Notes under the pieces: model-generated
Database searches by the model: none
What the model was told of the DNA's origin: nothing
Seen by the model: the letters and a program-made list of their open reading frames with translations, nothing else
Shown here: positions 1 through 7,867 of the stretch, in pieces
How the letters are laid out: the number at the start of each line of letters is the position of its first letter
How positions within the stretch are numbered: position 1 is the first letter of the stretch
Source of the DNA: Pseudomonadota bacterium
Lineage (GTDB): Bacteria > Pseudomonadota > Alphaproteobacteria > Rhizobiales > Xanthobacteraceae
Direction: 5' to 3'
DNA length: 21,593 nt
Assembly (NCBI GenBank): GCA_023423415.1
Contig: JAFAFP010000126.1
Coordinates: 1 to 21,593, forward strand
Translations under genes and position numbers: made by a program

Positions 1-392
1 AGATGCGCGCCGGCGCATTTCACCCCGTTCCTCACCACGAAATGGTCATAACGAACGTCAGCTTGCGCTGGCGGCGTTGCAACCGCGAAATCCTTCTTTC
101 GGGAGGTACTTGGGGTCCCCAAGCCCGGCGCCGATTGAAAGAGGGCGTTCTGGCTCATGCGCCGTCCTCCCCAACCAGAGATCGAAGCCCGAGAGACCGG
201 CATGCCGGCTCACGGAATGAAAAAAAGCCGCCCCGACAGCCTCGATAAACAAGCGGACTGTCCCAAGCGGCAATCGGGAGATAGTCGCTTCGGCTCAGGG
301 TATCAAGCAAATTCTTGAACCCGCGTTTATATAATCTCACAGCGCCAATATGACGACAATTTGCCGCGATTTGGCTCCGCGCGAAACTGCGT
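1..392. other. Intergenic region without a supportable gene
   Basis: About 390 bases lie between the left edge and the maeB stop codon. Short open frames exist on both strands, but none gives a protein I recognise and their composition looks non-coding. Visible structure: a 12-bp perfect palindrome ccggcatgccgg (197-208), a 7-bp-arm palindrome around cttggggtccccaag (109-123), a minus-strand terminator (220-271) and a perfect TATAAT at 330-335 on the plus strand without a well-spaced -35 box. A minus-strand ATG at 18-16 with a GAGG about 11 bases upstream could start a gene running off the left edge, but only six codons are visible, so it is not called. Confidence 0.6.
220..271 (-). terminator. 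Probable intrinsic terminator of the aspS-maeB transcript
   Basis: Read on the minus strand, GCCGC-TTGG-GACAG pairs with CTGTC-GGG-GCGGC (two 5-bp stems separated by a small asymmetric interior loop, apical loop of about 18 bases). It is followed directly by seven T (complement of 220-226). It lies about 120 bases downstream of the maeB stop and points the right way to end that transcript. The interior loop and large apical loop make the hairpin weaker than a textbook terminator. Confidence 0.45.
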
Positions 393-2693
393 TCAGGATC
401 GCGTCCCTGCTCCCTGCGCTTCCACGACGGCCAGAGCGGTCATGTTGATCACGCCGCGCGCCGTCACCGACGGCGTCAGGATATGCGCCGGCATCGCCGC
501 GCCGATCAATATTGGCCCGACCGCAAGCGCATCGCCGATCACCTTGGTCATCTGATAGGCGATATTTGCGGCATCGAGATTGGGCATGATCAGCACATTG
601 GCTTCACCCTTGAGCCGAGAATTCGGAAACACACGCTCGCGAATATCCGGGCGCAATGCCGTGTCGCCGTTCATCTCACCTTCGGCTTCGAGATCCGGAT
701 GGCTTTCGCGCAGAAGCGCCAGAGCGGCGCGCATCTTGCCGGCGGATGCGCTGTCAAAAGAACCGAAATCCGAATGCGACAGAAGAGCGATCTTCGGTTG
801 CAGACCGAAACGGCGCACATGCTCCGCCGCGAGCGCCGCCATGTCGGCGACGGCAGCAGCGCTCGGCTCGGGCGTCACTTGGGTGTCGGCGAGGAAATAC
901 GCGCCCTTCTTGGTGATAACGAGAGACAACGCCGCAAATTCACGCACGCCTGGTGCAAGTCCGATCACGTCGCGAATGTTCTTCAGATGCGCCATGTAGC
1001 GGCCCTCAAGGCCGCAGATCATGGCGTCGGCAAGCTTCAGCCGCACCGCCAATGATGCAATCACCGTGGCATTGGTGCGCACGACAGTTCGTGCGGCATC
1101 GGGCGTGATGCCACGCCGTCCGGCCGCCTCGACATAGGCGTGCACGTATTCACGATAACGCGGATCGTCCTCGGGATTGATCAGCTCAAAGTCACGGCCC
1201 GGCCGGACCGACAGGCCGTAGCGTTCGAGGCGGACTTCGACCACCGAAGGCCGGCCGATCAGGATCGGCCGCGCCAACCCCTCCTCCACAATGACCTGTG
1301 TGGCGCGCAGCACGCGCTCGTCCTCGCCTTCGGCGTAAATGACGCGCTTTGGCGCTTCCTTGGCCCGTGTGAACACCGGCTTCATGATGAAGCCCGAGCG
1401 GAACACGAAGCGGTTCAGCCGCTCGCGATAAGCTTCGAAATCGCCGAACGGGCGGGTCGCCGCCCCCGATTCGATCGCGGCCTGTGCAACGGCCGGCGCA
1501 ATGCGCAGGATCAGCCGCGGGTCGAACGGATTGGGGATCAGCGAGCCGGGCCCGAACATGCGCGCTTCGCCGCCATACGCCATCGCCGCAACATCGGAGG
1601 GAGCTTCACGCGCGAGTTCAGCGATCGCATGGACCGCCGCACGCTTCATTTCCTCGTTGATGGTGACTGCGCCCACATCGAGCGCACCCCTGAAGATGTA
1701 AGGAAAGCACAGGACGTTGTTGACCTGGTTCGGATAGTCCGACCGGCCGGTGCAGATCATTGCGTCTGGCCGCACCATGACCGCCTCTTCCGGCATGATT
1801 TCGGGCGACGGATTGGCGAGCGCCATGATCAGCGGACGATCCGCCATCCGCTTGACCATGTCAGGCTTCAGCACGCCGCCGGCCGAGACGCCCAGAAACA
1901 CGTCGGCGCCATCGATGATCTCGCCAAGCGTCCGCGCCTTGGTGTCCTGCGCGTAGACCTCTTTCCAGCGGTCCATCAGCGTGTTGCGGCCCTTGTAGAC
2001 CACGCCTTCGATATCGGAGACGAAGATGTTCTCGCGCCGGGCACCGAGCGAGACGAGAATGTTGAGACACGCCAACGCCGCTGCGCCTGCGCCCGACGTC
2101 ACGATCTTGACGTCCTCGATCTTCTTTCCGGTGAGATACAGCGCATTGATGACTGCGGCGCCGACGATGATCGCCGTGCCATGCTGATCGTCATGAAAGA
2201 CCGGGATCTTCATCCGCTCTTTCAGTTGCGCCTCGACGTCGAAACATTCCGGTGCCTTGATATCCTCGAGATTGATCCCGCCAAAGGTCGGCTCCAGCGC
2301 CGAGATGACACTGACCATGCGCGCGACGTCCGGCGCATCGATCTCGATGTCGAACACGTTGATGCCGGCGAACTTCTTGAACAGGACGGCCTTGCCTTCC
2401 ATCACCGGCTTGGATGCAAGCGGACCGATATTGCCGAGGCCGAGCACCGCGGTGCCGTTCGACACCACGGCCACAAGGTTCTGGCGCGCTGTCAGTTCAG
2501 CCGCTTCACGCGGATCGGCCGCAATCGCCTCGCAGGCAGCAGCAACGCCAGGGGAGTAGGCCAGCGCCAGATCGTGCTGGGTGCCGAGCGGCTTGGTGGC
2601 GGCGATTTCCAGCTTTCCGGGCTTCGGAAAGCGGTGGTAGTCGAGCGCTTGGTTTTTCAGGTCGTCGGACAGATTGGACATAACGGACGGCAT
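393..2693 (-). CDS. maeB: NADP-dependent malic enzyme, hybrid form with phosphotransacetylase-like C-terminus
   Basis: Oxidative decarboxylation of malate to pyruvate with NADP+, a cytoplasmic anaplerotic/NADPH-supplying step. The product is about 766 residues, as expected for the long MaeB type. The N-terminal malic domain (to about residue 175) shows AYSPGVA, GLGNIGPLASKPVMEGKA with the catalytic-region lysine, the metal-binding NLEDIKAPECF and the HDDQHGTA motif. The NAD(P)-binding domain follows with SGAGAAALA. From about residue 440 the chain resembles phosphotransacetylase (GDTALRPDIRERVFPNS, GPILIGAAMPAHILTP). In characterised MaeB proteins this tail is regulatory, binding acetyl-CoA, rather than a working Pta. 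Start: TTG 2696, ATG 2693 and ATG 2681 are all in frame. ATG 2693 is preferred because GGGGAAG lies just upstream, though close. It follows aspS by about 120 bases on the same strand and is probably co-transcribed. Confidence 0.95.
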   Translation of the reverse strand: MPSVMSNLSDDLKNQALDYHRFPKPGKLEIAATKPLGTQHDLALAYSPGVAAACEAIAADPREAAELTARQNLVAVVSNGTAVLGLGNIGPLASKPVMEGKAVLFKKFAGINVFDIEIDAPDVARMVSVISALEPTFGGINLEDIKAPECFDVEAQLKERMKIPVFHDDQHGTAIIVGAAVINALYLTGKKIEDVKIVTSGAGAAALACLNILVSLGARRENIFVSDIEGVVYKGRNTLMDRWKEVYAQDTKARTLGEIIDGADVFLGVSAGGVLKPDMVKRMADRPLIMALANPSPEIMPEEAVMVRPDAMICTGRSDYPNQVNNVLCFPYIFRGALDVGAVTINEEMKRAAVHAIAELAREAPSDVAAMAYGGEARMFGPGSLIPNPFDPRLILRIAPAVAQAAIESGAATRPFGDFEAYRERLNRFVFRSGFIMKPVFTRAKEAPKRVIYAEGEDERVLRATQVIVEEGLARPILIGRPSVVEVRLERYGLSVRPGRDFELINPEDDPRYREYVHAYVEAAGRRGITPDAARTVVRTNATVIASLAVRLKLADAMICGLEGRYMAHLKNIRDVIGLAPGVREFAALSLVITKKGAYFLADTQVTPEPSAAAVADMAALAAEHVRRFGLQPKIALLSHSDFGSFDSASAGKMRAALALLRESHPDLEAEGEMNGDTALRPDIRERVFPNSRLKGEANVLIMPNLDAANIAYQMTKVIGDALAVGPILIGAAMPAHILTPSVTARGVINMTALAVVEAQGAGTRS

Positions 2694-2815
2694 CAACTTC
2701 CCCGATCGGTCACTCCGGGGACGCGCCTGAAGGGCGCCGCCCCGAAATCCAGGTACACCTTCAGCTTATCGCTGGTTTTTCCGAGCCGCGCCTGTCGCGC
2801 AGCCCGGTGCGACAA

Positions 2816-4612
2816 CTACTTCTGCGGCAGATTAAGCCGGATATGCAATTCCTTGAGCTGCTTCGGCGTCACCTCGGACGGCGCTCCCATGAGCAGATCC
2901 TCGGCACGCTGATTCATCGGGAACAGCACAACCTCACGCAGATTCTCTTCTTCGCACAAAAGCATGACGATGCGATCAATGCCCGGCGCAATGCCGCCAT
3001 GCGGTGGCGCGCCGAGCGACAATGCGCGCAGCATGCCGCCGAATTTCGCTTCCAGCACATCTTCGCCGTAGCCAGCGATGGCGAAGGCCTTCTTCATCAC
3101 GTCTGGCCGATGGTTCCGGATCGCGCCAGACGACAATTCGACGCCGTTACAGACGATGTCGTACTGGAACGCCTTGATGCCGAGGATCTTCTCGGTCTCA
3201 CCCGGATCGAGCGCGAGAAACTCCTCGACCGGCATGTTCGGCATCGAGAACGGGTTATGGGAGAAGTCGATCTTCTTCTCTTCGTCGCTCCATTCATACA
3301 TCGGGAAGTCGACGATCCAGCAGAACTCGAAGCGGTCCTTGTCGACCAGCTTCAGCTCTTCGCCGACGCGCGTGCGGGCGAGACCGGCAAACTTCACGAA
3401 ATCCTTCGGCTTGCCGGCAACAAAGAACACCGCGTCGCCGACGCCCAGCTTGAGCTGATCGGCAATCTGCTTGGTGCGTTCCGGACCGATATTCTTGGCG
3501 AGCGGGCCGGCGCCGCCCTCCTCGCCTTCGCGCCAGAAGATATAGCCGAGTCCCGGCTGGCCTTCGCTCTGCGCCCAGGAATTCATGCGGTCGGCAAACG
3601 CCCGGTTGCCACCGGTCGGCGCCGGGATCGCCCAGACTTCGACGGCGGGGTCGTTGGCGATCATATTGGCAAAAATCTTGAAGCCCGAGCCGCGGAAGGC
3701 GTCGGTGACATTCGCCATCTTGATCGGGTTACGCAGATCCGGCTTGTCGGTGCCATAGAGGCGCATCGCATCGGCATAGGCGATGTGCGGGAATTCTTTG
3801 GTCACCGGCTTGCCGTTCGCGAATTCCTCAAACACGCCGCGCAGCACCGGCTCGACCGCGTTGAACACGTCCTCCTGCGTGACGAAGCTCATCTCGATAT
3901 CGAGCTGATAGAACTCGCCCGGCGAACGGTCAGCGCGCGCATCCTCGTCGCGGAAACAGGGCGCGATCTGGAAATAGCGATCGAAGCCCGACACCATGAT
4001 GAGCTGCTTGAACTGCTGCGGCGCCTGCGGCAGCGCATAGAACTTGCCGGGATGAATGCGCGACGGCACGAGATAGTCGCGAGCGCCTTCCGGCGACGAC
4101 GCGGTCAGGATCGGCGTCTGGAATTCGAAAAAACCACCAGCCTTCATGCGGTTGCGGATCGAGTCGATGATCGCGCCGCGCTTCATGATGTTGTTGTGCA
4201 GCCGCTCGCGCCGCAGATCGAGGAAGCGATAGCGCAGCCGGATGTCTTCCGGATATTCCTGATCGCCGAACACCGGCATCGGCAGGTCGCCTGCCGGTCC
4301 CAGCACCTCGATTTCGTTGGCGAAGACTTCAATCAGACCGGTCGGCAGGTCCGTGTTCTCGGTCCCGGCCGGGCGCTTGCGCACCTTGCCTTCGACCTTG
4401 ACCACCCACTCGGAACGGAGCTTTTCGGCGTCCTTGAAGGCCGGGCTATCGGGATCGGCCACAACCTGGGTCAGGCCGTAATGGTCGCGCAGATCGATGA
4501 ACAGCACCCCGCCATGGTCGCGGACGCGATGCACCCAGCCGGAAACCCGGACCGTCTCGCCAATGTCGGTCTCTCGGAGGGTGCCGCAGGTGTGGGTGCG
4601 ATAACGGTGCAT
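2816..4612 (-). CDS. aspS: Aspartate--tRNA(Asp/Asn) ligase
   Basis: Class II aminoacyl-tRNA synthetase charging tRNA with aspartate. At 598 residues it matches the bacterial type. An N-terminal OB-fold anticodon-binding domain (about 1-105) is followed by the catalytic core, with motif 2 around residues 220-240 (FRDEDARADRSPGEF, YQLDIEMSF). The bacterial GAD insertion lies in the middle and motif 3 GIAPGIDRIVMLL near the C-terminus. H33 (in RDHGG) and G83 (in RPAGT) match the residues linked to relaxed tRNA specificity in the non-discriminating Pseudomonas enzyme; E. coli has Leu and Lys there. I therefore infer that it may also make Asp-tRNA(Asn) for GatCAB. Start ATG 4612 has only a weak GAGA upstream. 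A perfect TTGACA (minus strand, 4698-4693) lies about 80 bases upstream, but no good -10 follows it. Confidence 0.97.
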   Translation of the reverse strand: MHRYRTHTCGTLRETDIGETVRVSGWVHRVRDHGGVLFIDLRDHYGLTQVVADPDSPAFKDAEKLRSEWVVKVEGKVRKRPAGTENTDLPTGLIEVFANEIEVLGPAGDLPMPVFGDQEYPEDIRLRYRFLDLRRERLHNNIMKRGAIIDSIRNRMKAGGFFEFQTPILTASSPEGARDYLVPSRIHPGKFYALPQAPQQFKQLIMVSGFDRYFQIAPCFRDEDARADRSPGEFYQLDIEMSFVTQEDVFNAVEPVLRGVFEEFANGKPVTKEFPHIAYADAMRLYGTDKPDLRNPIKMANVTDAFRGSGFKIFANMIANDPAVEVWAIPAPTGGNRAFADRMNSWAQSEGQPGLGYIFWREGEEGGAGPLAKNIGPERTKQIADQLKLGVGDAVFFVAGKPKDFVKFAGLARTRVGEELKLVDKDRFEFCWIVDFPMYEWSDEEKKIDFSHNPFSMPNMPVEEFLALDPGETEKILGIKAFQYDIVCNGVELSSGAIRNHRPDVMKKAFAIAGYGEDVLEAKFGGMLRALSLGAPPHGGIAPGIDRIVMLLCEEENLREVVLFPMNQRAEDLLMGAPSEVTPKQLKELHIRLNLPQK

Positions 4613-4754
4613 GAGAATCTGGTCTCGTCGTCGATTCGGTACGAAAATCGGGGTGATTGGAGGCGCGGGAAAAGCGCATGGGGGTGCTGCTTTGTCAAGG
4701 CAACCTGCGGCCTCGACAGCGCCGCCTTGATCTGCATTCTGCAGGCAAGTGCCC

Positions 4755-4907
4755 CGAATCCGAAATTCGCTCCTGCCGCAATGACCACGGAGCGGATTTC
4801 GGATTCGATGGGCTCTCGCAAGTCTATGATTCTAGTGCGGTTTAGTTCAGAAATTCCCTTGAAGAACACGCGGTGACAGCAAAGGGACTTTCTGAACATC
4901 GCACTAG
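4755..4907. repeat. Two adjacent imperfect inverted repeats, possible palindromic mobile repeat
   Basis: First hairpin: 4755-4772 pairs with 4790-4807, 18-base arms with one mismatch, 17-base loop; the core of the arms is GAATCCGAAATTCGCTC against GAGCGGATTTCGGATTC. Second hairpin: 4832-4860 pairs with 4882-4907, arms 29 and 26 bases differing by a small insertion and one substitution, loop about 21 bases, bounded by CTAGTGCG and CGCACTAG. Together they fill half of the divergent region between aspS and the TPP enzyme. Such paired palindromes look like dispersed intergenic elements; copy number cannot be judged from one window. The rest of 4613-4929 holds no gene. Confidence 0.75.
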
Positions 4908-4929
4908 CGGAAACGGACCCTCAGGAATC

Positions 4930-6615
4930 ATGACAAAGCCCAGCGCTCAGGCGGCCCAGAGTCCGGCCCGCCCCCCTCATTCCAGCCCCGCGGCCCGGAT
5001 GACCACCGGCCAGGCAGTGGTTTCCTCGCTGCTGGCACATGGAATCGACACGATTTATGCGCTGCCGGGGGTCCACAACGACCATTTTTTCGACGCCCTC
5101 TACGGTGCCGGGAATGCCGTGCGCGTGGTCCATACCCGGCATGAACAGGGATGCGCCTATATGGCCCTCGGCGCGGCGCTGGCGACCGGCAAGCCACAGG
5201 CCTACTCCGTTGTGCCGGGTCCCGGCCTCCTGAATACCGGCGCCGCGCTGCTGACCGCCTACAGCATGAATGCCCCGGTGCTGGCCCTGATCGGCCAGAT
5301 CCCGCAAAGCGCGATCGGCCACGATCTTGGCCATCTGCACGAAATCCGCGACCAGGCCGGCATCCTCGCCCGGCTGGTGGACCACTCCGCCCGGATCCCG
5401 CGCCCTGCCGATGCGCCGCGGATGGTCGCGGCGGCGATCCAGTCCATGTCCCTCGACCGGCCGGGCCCGGCCGCTCTCGAATGCGGCATGGATGTCTGGG
5501 GTCGGGTCGAGCCTGTGGCGGCAATGGACCCCCTGCCCGCATTCCAGCCGCCGATCGACGAAGACGCCGTCGCCGCGGCGGCCAAGCTGCTCGGTGCCGC
5601 CAAAAACCCGATGATCGTCTGCGGCGGCGGCGCGCAGGACGCCTCCCCCGAGGTGACCGAGCTGTCGGCGATGTTGCAGGCCCCGGTCGCCGGCTATCGG
5701 CGTGGCCGCGGCGTGCTCGACAGCCGCGATCCGCTCAGCATCACGCTGCCGCTCTGCCACGAGATGTGGCCCGAGATAGACGTGGTCGTGAGCGTCGGCT
5801 CGAGACTCCAGCATCAGCTCTCGGCATGGGGGACCGACAAAAATCTGAAAGTCATCCGCATCGACGCCGATCCGGATGAACCCGAACGCGCTTGCAGACC
5901 TGATGTGGCGCTGATCGGCGACGCCGCTCCCATCCTGAGGAGCTTGCTGAAGGCCCTCCCCGCACACAACGCGAAGCGCAACTCGCGCAAGGACGAGATG
6001 CAGGAGCGGCAGGCGAAGATGCGCAAGCGGCTCGAAAAGCTCGTGCCGCAGCTTGCGATCCTCGACGTGATCCGCGCGGAACTACCGGAAGACGGTATCT
6101 TCGTCGATGAAGTGACGCAGGTCGGTTTTGCCGCGCGCCTCGCCATGCCGGTCTATAAACCGCGCACTTTCATTTCACCGGGCTATCAGGACAATCTCGG
6201 CTGGGGCTTTGCGACCGCGCTCGGCGTACAGGATGCACGTCGCGACGTGCCGGTACTGTCGATTTCCGGCGATGGCGGTTTCCTCTACACAGCGACCGAA
6301 CTGGCTTCCGCCGTGCAGCACAAGATCCCGCTGGTCACGGTCGTATTCAACAACAACGCCTATGGTAACGTCCGTCTGATCCAGCAGGAATCGTATGGCG
6401 GGCGCACTATCGCGAGCGATCTGGTCAATCCGGACTTCGTGAAATTCGCCGACAGCTTTGGCGTCGCCTCCGAACGCGTCGAAACCCCCGCCGAACTCGG
6501 CGCGGCGTTGCGGCGCGGCTTCGGGCGGCGCAATGGTCCAACCCTGATCGAAATGCAGGTCGGACCAATGCCGTCTCCCTGGGACTTCATCAGGATGCCG
6601 CGGGTGCGCGGATAA
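4930..6615 (+). CDS. Thiamine-diphosphate-dependent enzyme, acetolactate synthase-like, substrate unknown
   Basis: A complete three-domain TPP enzyme of about 561 residues. The N-terminal pyrimidine-binding domain contains RHEQGC with the cofactor-activating glutamate at residue 72. The central domain has no clear diagnostic motif. The C-terminal diphosphate-binding domain carries SGDGGF (G447-D448-G449) and, 25 residues on, FNNNAYGN, the GDG...NN Mg2+/TPP motif. Relatives include acetolactate synthase large subunits, benzoylformate decarboxylase and other 2-oxoacid decarboxylases or lyases; I cannot name the substrate. No ilvH-type regulatory subunit lies beside it, which argues against the anabolic acetolactate synthase. 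The open frame runs back to GTG 4873, but that start sits inside the loop of an inverted repeat. ATG 4930 has AGGA 5 bases upstream and is chosen. rnd follows after 11 bases, suggesting one transcript. Confidence 0.85.
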   Translation: MTKPSAQAAQSPARPPHSSPAARMTTGQAVVSSLLAHGIDTIYALPGVHNDHFFDALYGAGNAVRVVHTRHEQGCAYMALGAALATGKPQAYSVVPGPGLLNTGAALLTAYSMNAPVLALIGQIPQSAIGHDLGHLHEIRDQAGILARLVDHSARIPRPADAPRMVAAAIQSMSLDRPGPAALECGMDVWGRVEPVAAMDPLPAFQPPIDEDAVAAAAKLLGAAKNPMIVCGGGAQDASPEVTELSAMLQAPVAGYRRGRGVLDSRDPLSITLPLCHEMWPEIDVVVSVGSRLQHQLSAWGTDKNLKVIRIDADPDEPERACRPDVALIGDAAPILRSLLKALPAHNAKRNSRKDEMQERQAKMRKRLEKLVPQLAILDVIRAELPEDGIFVDEVTQVGFAARLAMPVYKPRTFISPGYQDNLGWGFATALGVQDARRDVPVLSISGDGGFLYTATELASAVQHKIPLVTVVFNNNAYGNVRLIQQESYGGRTIASDLVNPDFVKFADSFGVASERVETPAELGAALRRGFGRRNGPTLIEMQVGPMPSPWDFIRMPRVRG

Positions 6616-6626
6616 CATCGAGAATT

Positions 6627-7775
6627 ATGGATCTTATCACCACAACTCACGATCTCGCCGCAGCCTGCGAACGCATGGCGAAGCATTCCTTCGTCACCGT
6701 CGATACAGAATTTCTGCGTGAATCCACCTACTACCCACAGCTCTGTGTGGCGCAGCTCGCCACCGCAGATGAAGCGATCGTGGTCGATGCTCTGGCTGAG
6801 GGCATCGACCTCAAGCCGTTCTTCGATCTGATGGCCAGTGAAAACGTGGTGAAGGTCTTTCACGCGGCACGGCAGGATATCGAAATCGTCTGGCACCGGG
6901 CCAATCTCATTCCGCATCCGATCTTCGATACGCAGATCGCAGCGATGGTCCTCGGCTATGGCGACTCGGTCTCATACGACCAACTGGTCCAGCGCATCAC
7001 CGGCGATGCGCTGGACAAATCTTCGCGCTTCACTGACTGGACGCGCCGTCCTCTCAGCAAATCGCAAATCGAATATGCGATCTCCGATGTCACGCATCTG
7101 CGCGACGTCTATCGCAAGCTCAAGGGCGACCTCGAAAAGCGCGGGCGCACCGAATGGCTGAGCGAGGAGATGGACATCCTCACCTCGCCCGACACCTATC
7201 GCATGGACCCGGACAATGCCTGGCAGCGGCTGCGCACCCGCGTTCGCAAGCCGAAGGAACTGGCGGTGCTGATGGAAGTTGCGGCCTGGCGCGAGCGCGA
7301 GGCCAAGGCGCGTGACGTACCACGCGGCCGCGTCCTGAAGGATGATCTCGTCGCCGACATCGCCATTCAGGCGCCGACCAGCATCGAGCGGCTCGCCTCG
7401 CTGCGTTCGCTGCCCAAGGGCTTCGAGCGTTCGAAATGGGGCATGGAAATCCCGGACGTCGTCAAAGCCGGTCTTGCGCGCGATCCGAAAACCATTCCCA
7501 CCATCGAGCGCAACAAGCCGGTGCAGAACGGCTCAGCCATTGTCGAGCTGTTGAAGGTTCTGCTGCGCATGACGGCTGAAAAGCACGCCGTCGCCGCCAA
7601 GGTGATCGCAACCGTCGATGACCTCGAGCGGCTCGCTGGCGACGACAATGCGGACGTGCCGGCGCTCAAGGGCTGGCGGCGCGAATTGTTCGGCGAGAAG
7701 GCCTTGGCCTTGAAATCCGGCCGACTTGCGCTCGCCATTGAAAAAGGTCGCGTCTCGACAATCGAGCGGGATTAG
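6627..7775 (+). CDS. rnd: Ribonuclease D
   Basis: 3'-5' exoribonuclease for tRNA 3' maturation and stable RNA turnover, 382 residues, the usual size. The DEDDy exonuclease domain shows D26 and E28 (VTVDTEF), D84 (HAARQDIEI), and Y150 with D154 (YAISDVTHLRDVY), so all catalytic residues are present. An HRDC domain follows from about residue 205 (LRTRVRKPKELAVL ... LASLRSLPKGF), and the C-terminal part extends to about residue 380 as in bacterial RNase D. ATG 6627 is preceded by a weak GAGA; translation may benefit from the TPP-enzyme stop 11 bases upstream. Its location close to aspS and ppk/ppx fits an arrangement common in alphaproteobacteria, although here it is on the opposite strand from them. 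Confidence 0.96.
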   Translation: MDLITTTHDLAAACERMAKHSFVTVDTEFLRESTYYPQLCVAQLATADEAIVVDALAEGIDLKPFFDLMASENVVKVFHAARQDIEIVWHRANLIPHPIFDTQIAAMVLGYGDSVSYDQLVQRITGDALDKSSRFTDWTRRPLSKSQIEYAISDVTHLRDVYRKLKGDLEKRGRTEWLSEEMDILTSPDTYRMDPDNAWQRLRTRVRKPKELAVLMEVAAWREREAKARDVPRGRVLKDDLVADIAIQAPTSIERLASLRSLPKGFERSKWGMEIPDVVKAGLARDPKTIPTIERNKPVQNGSAIVELLKVLLRMTAEKHAVAAKVIATVDDLERLAGDDNADVPALKGWRRELFGEKALALKSGRLALAIEKGRVSTIERD

Positions 7776-7787
7776 GACGTTGTCTAT

Positions 7788-7858
7788 CCGTTCTTCCCCG
7801 CGAAAGCGGGGACCCAGAGCCAAGGATGCTGGATTCCCGCTTTCGCAGGAATGAACGG
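7788..7858. repeat. REP-like palindromic element between rnd and ptrB
   Basis: Arms of about 28 bases (7788-7815 and 7831-7858) form an inverted repeat with few mismatches and one single-base indel, around a 15-base loop. Each arm contains a smaller palindrome of the type CCCGCGAAAGCGGG. Elements with this core are scattered in intergenic regions of many alphaproteobacteria. It starts 12 bases after the rnd stop and ends one or two bases inside the ptrB Shine-Dalgarno (GGAG 7857-7860), so it may act as an mRNA-stabilising or attenuating hairpin between the two genes. Confidence 0.85.
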
Positions 7859-7867
7859 AGTTTGGGG

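Noticed and set aside
330..335. Plus-strand promoter at the perfect TATAAT
   Set aside because: The nearest TTGAAC is only nine bases upstream and no plus-strand gene follows; one hexamer alone is not enough.
1140..2912. Plus-strand open frame of 590 codons opposite maeB
   Set aside because: Same shadow effect; it runs through the conserved malic enzyme region and into the aspS end, with no domain of its own.
4693..4698. Perfect TTGACA as the aspS promoter -35 box
   Set aside because: No acceptable -10 sequence lies 16-18 bases downstream, so it is noted under aspS but not called as a promoter.
2807..4876. Plus-strand open frame of 689 codons opposite aspS
   Set aside because: It is an antisense shadow of a GC-rich gene: composition is rich in His, Arg and Asp with no recognisable domain, while the minus strand encodes a complete aspartyl-tRNA synthetase.
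4873..4929. Upstream GTG start for the TPP enzyme
   Set aside because: The codons fall within an inverted repeat, have no Shine-Dalgarno, and the domain starts well after ATG 4930.
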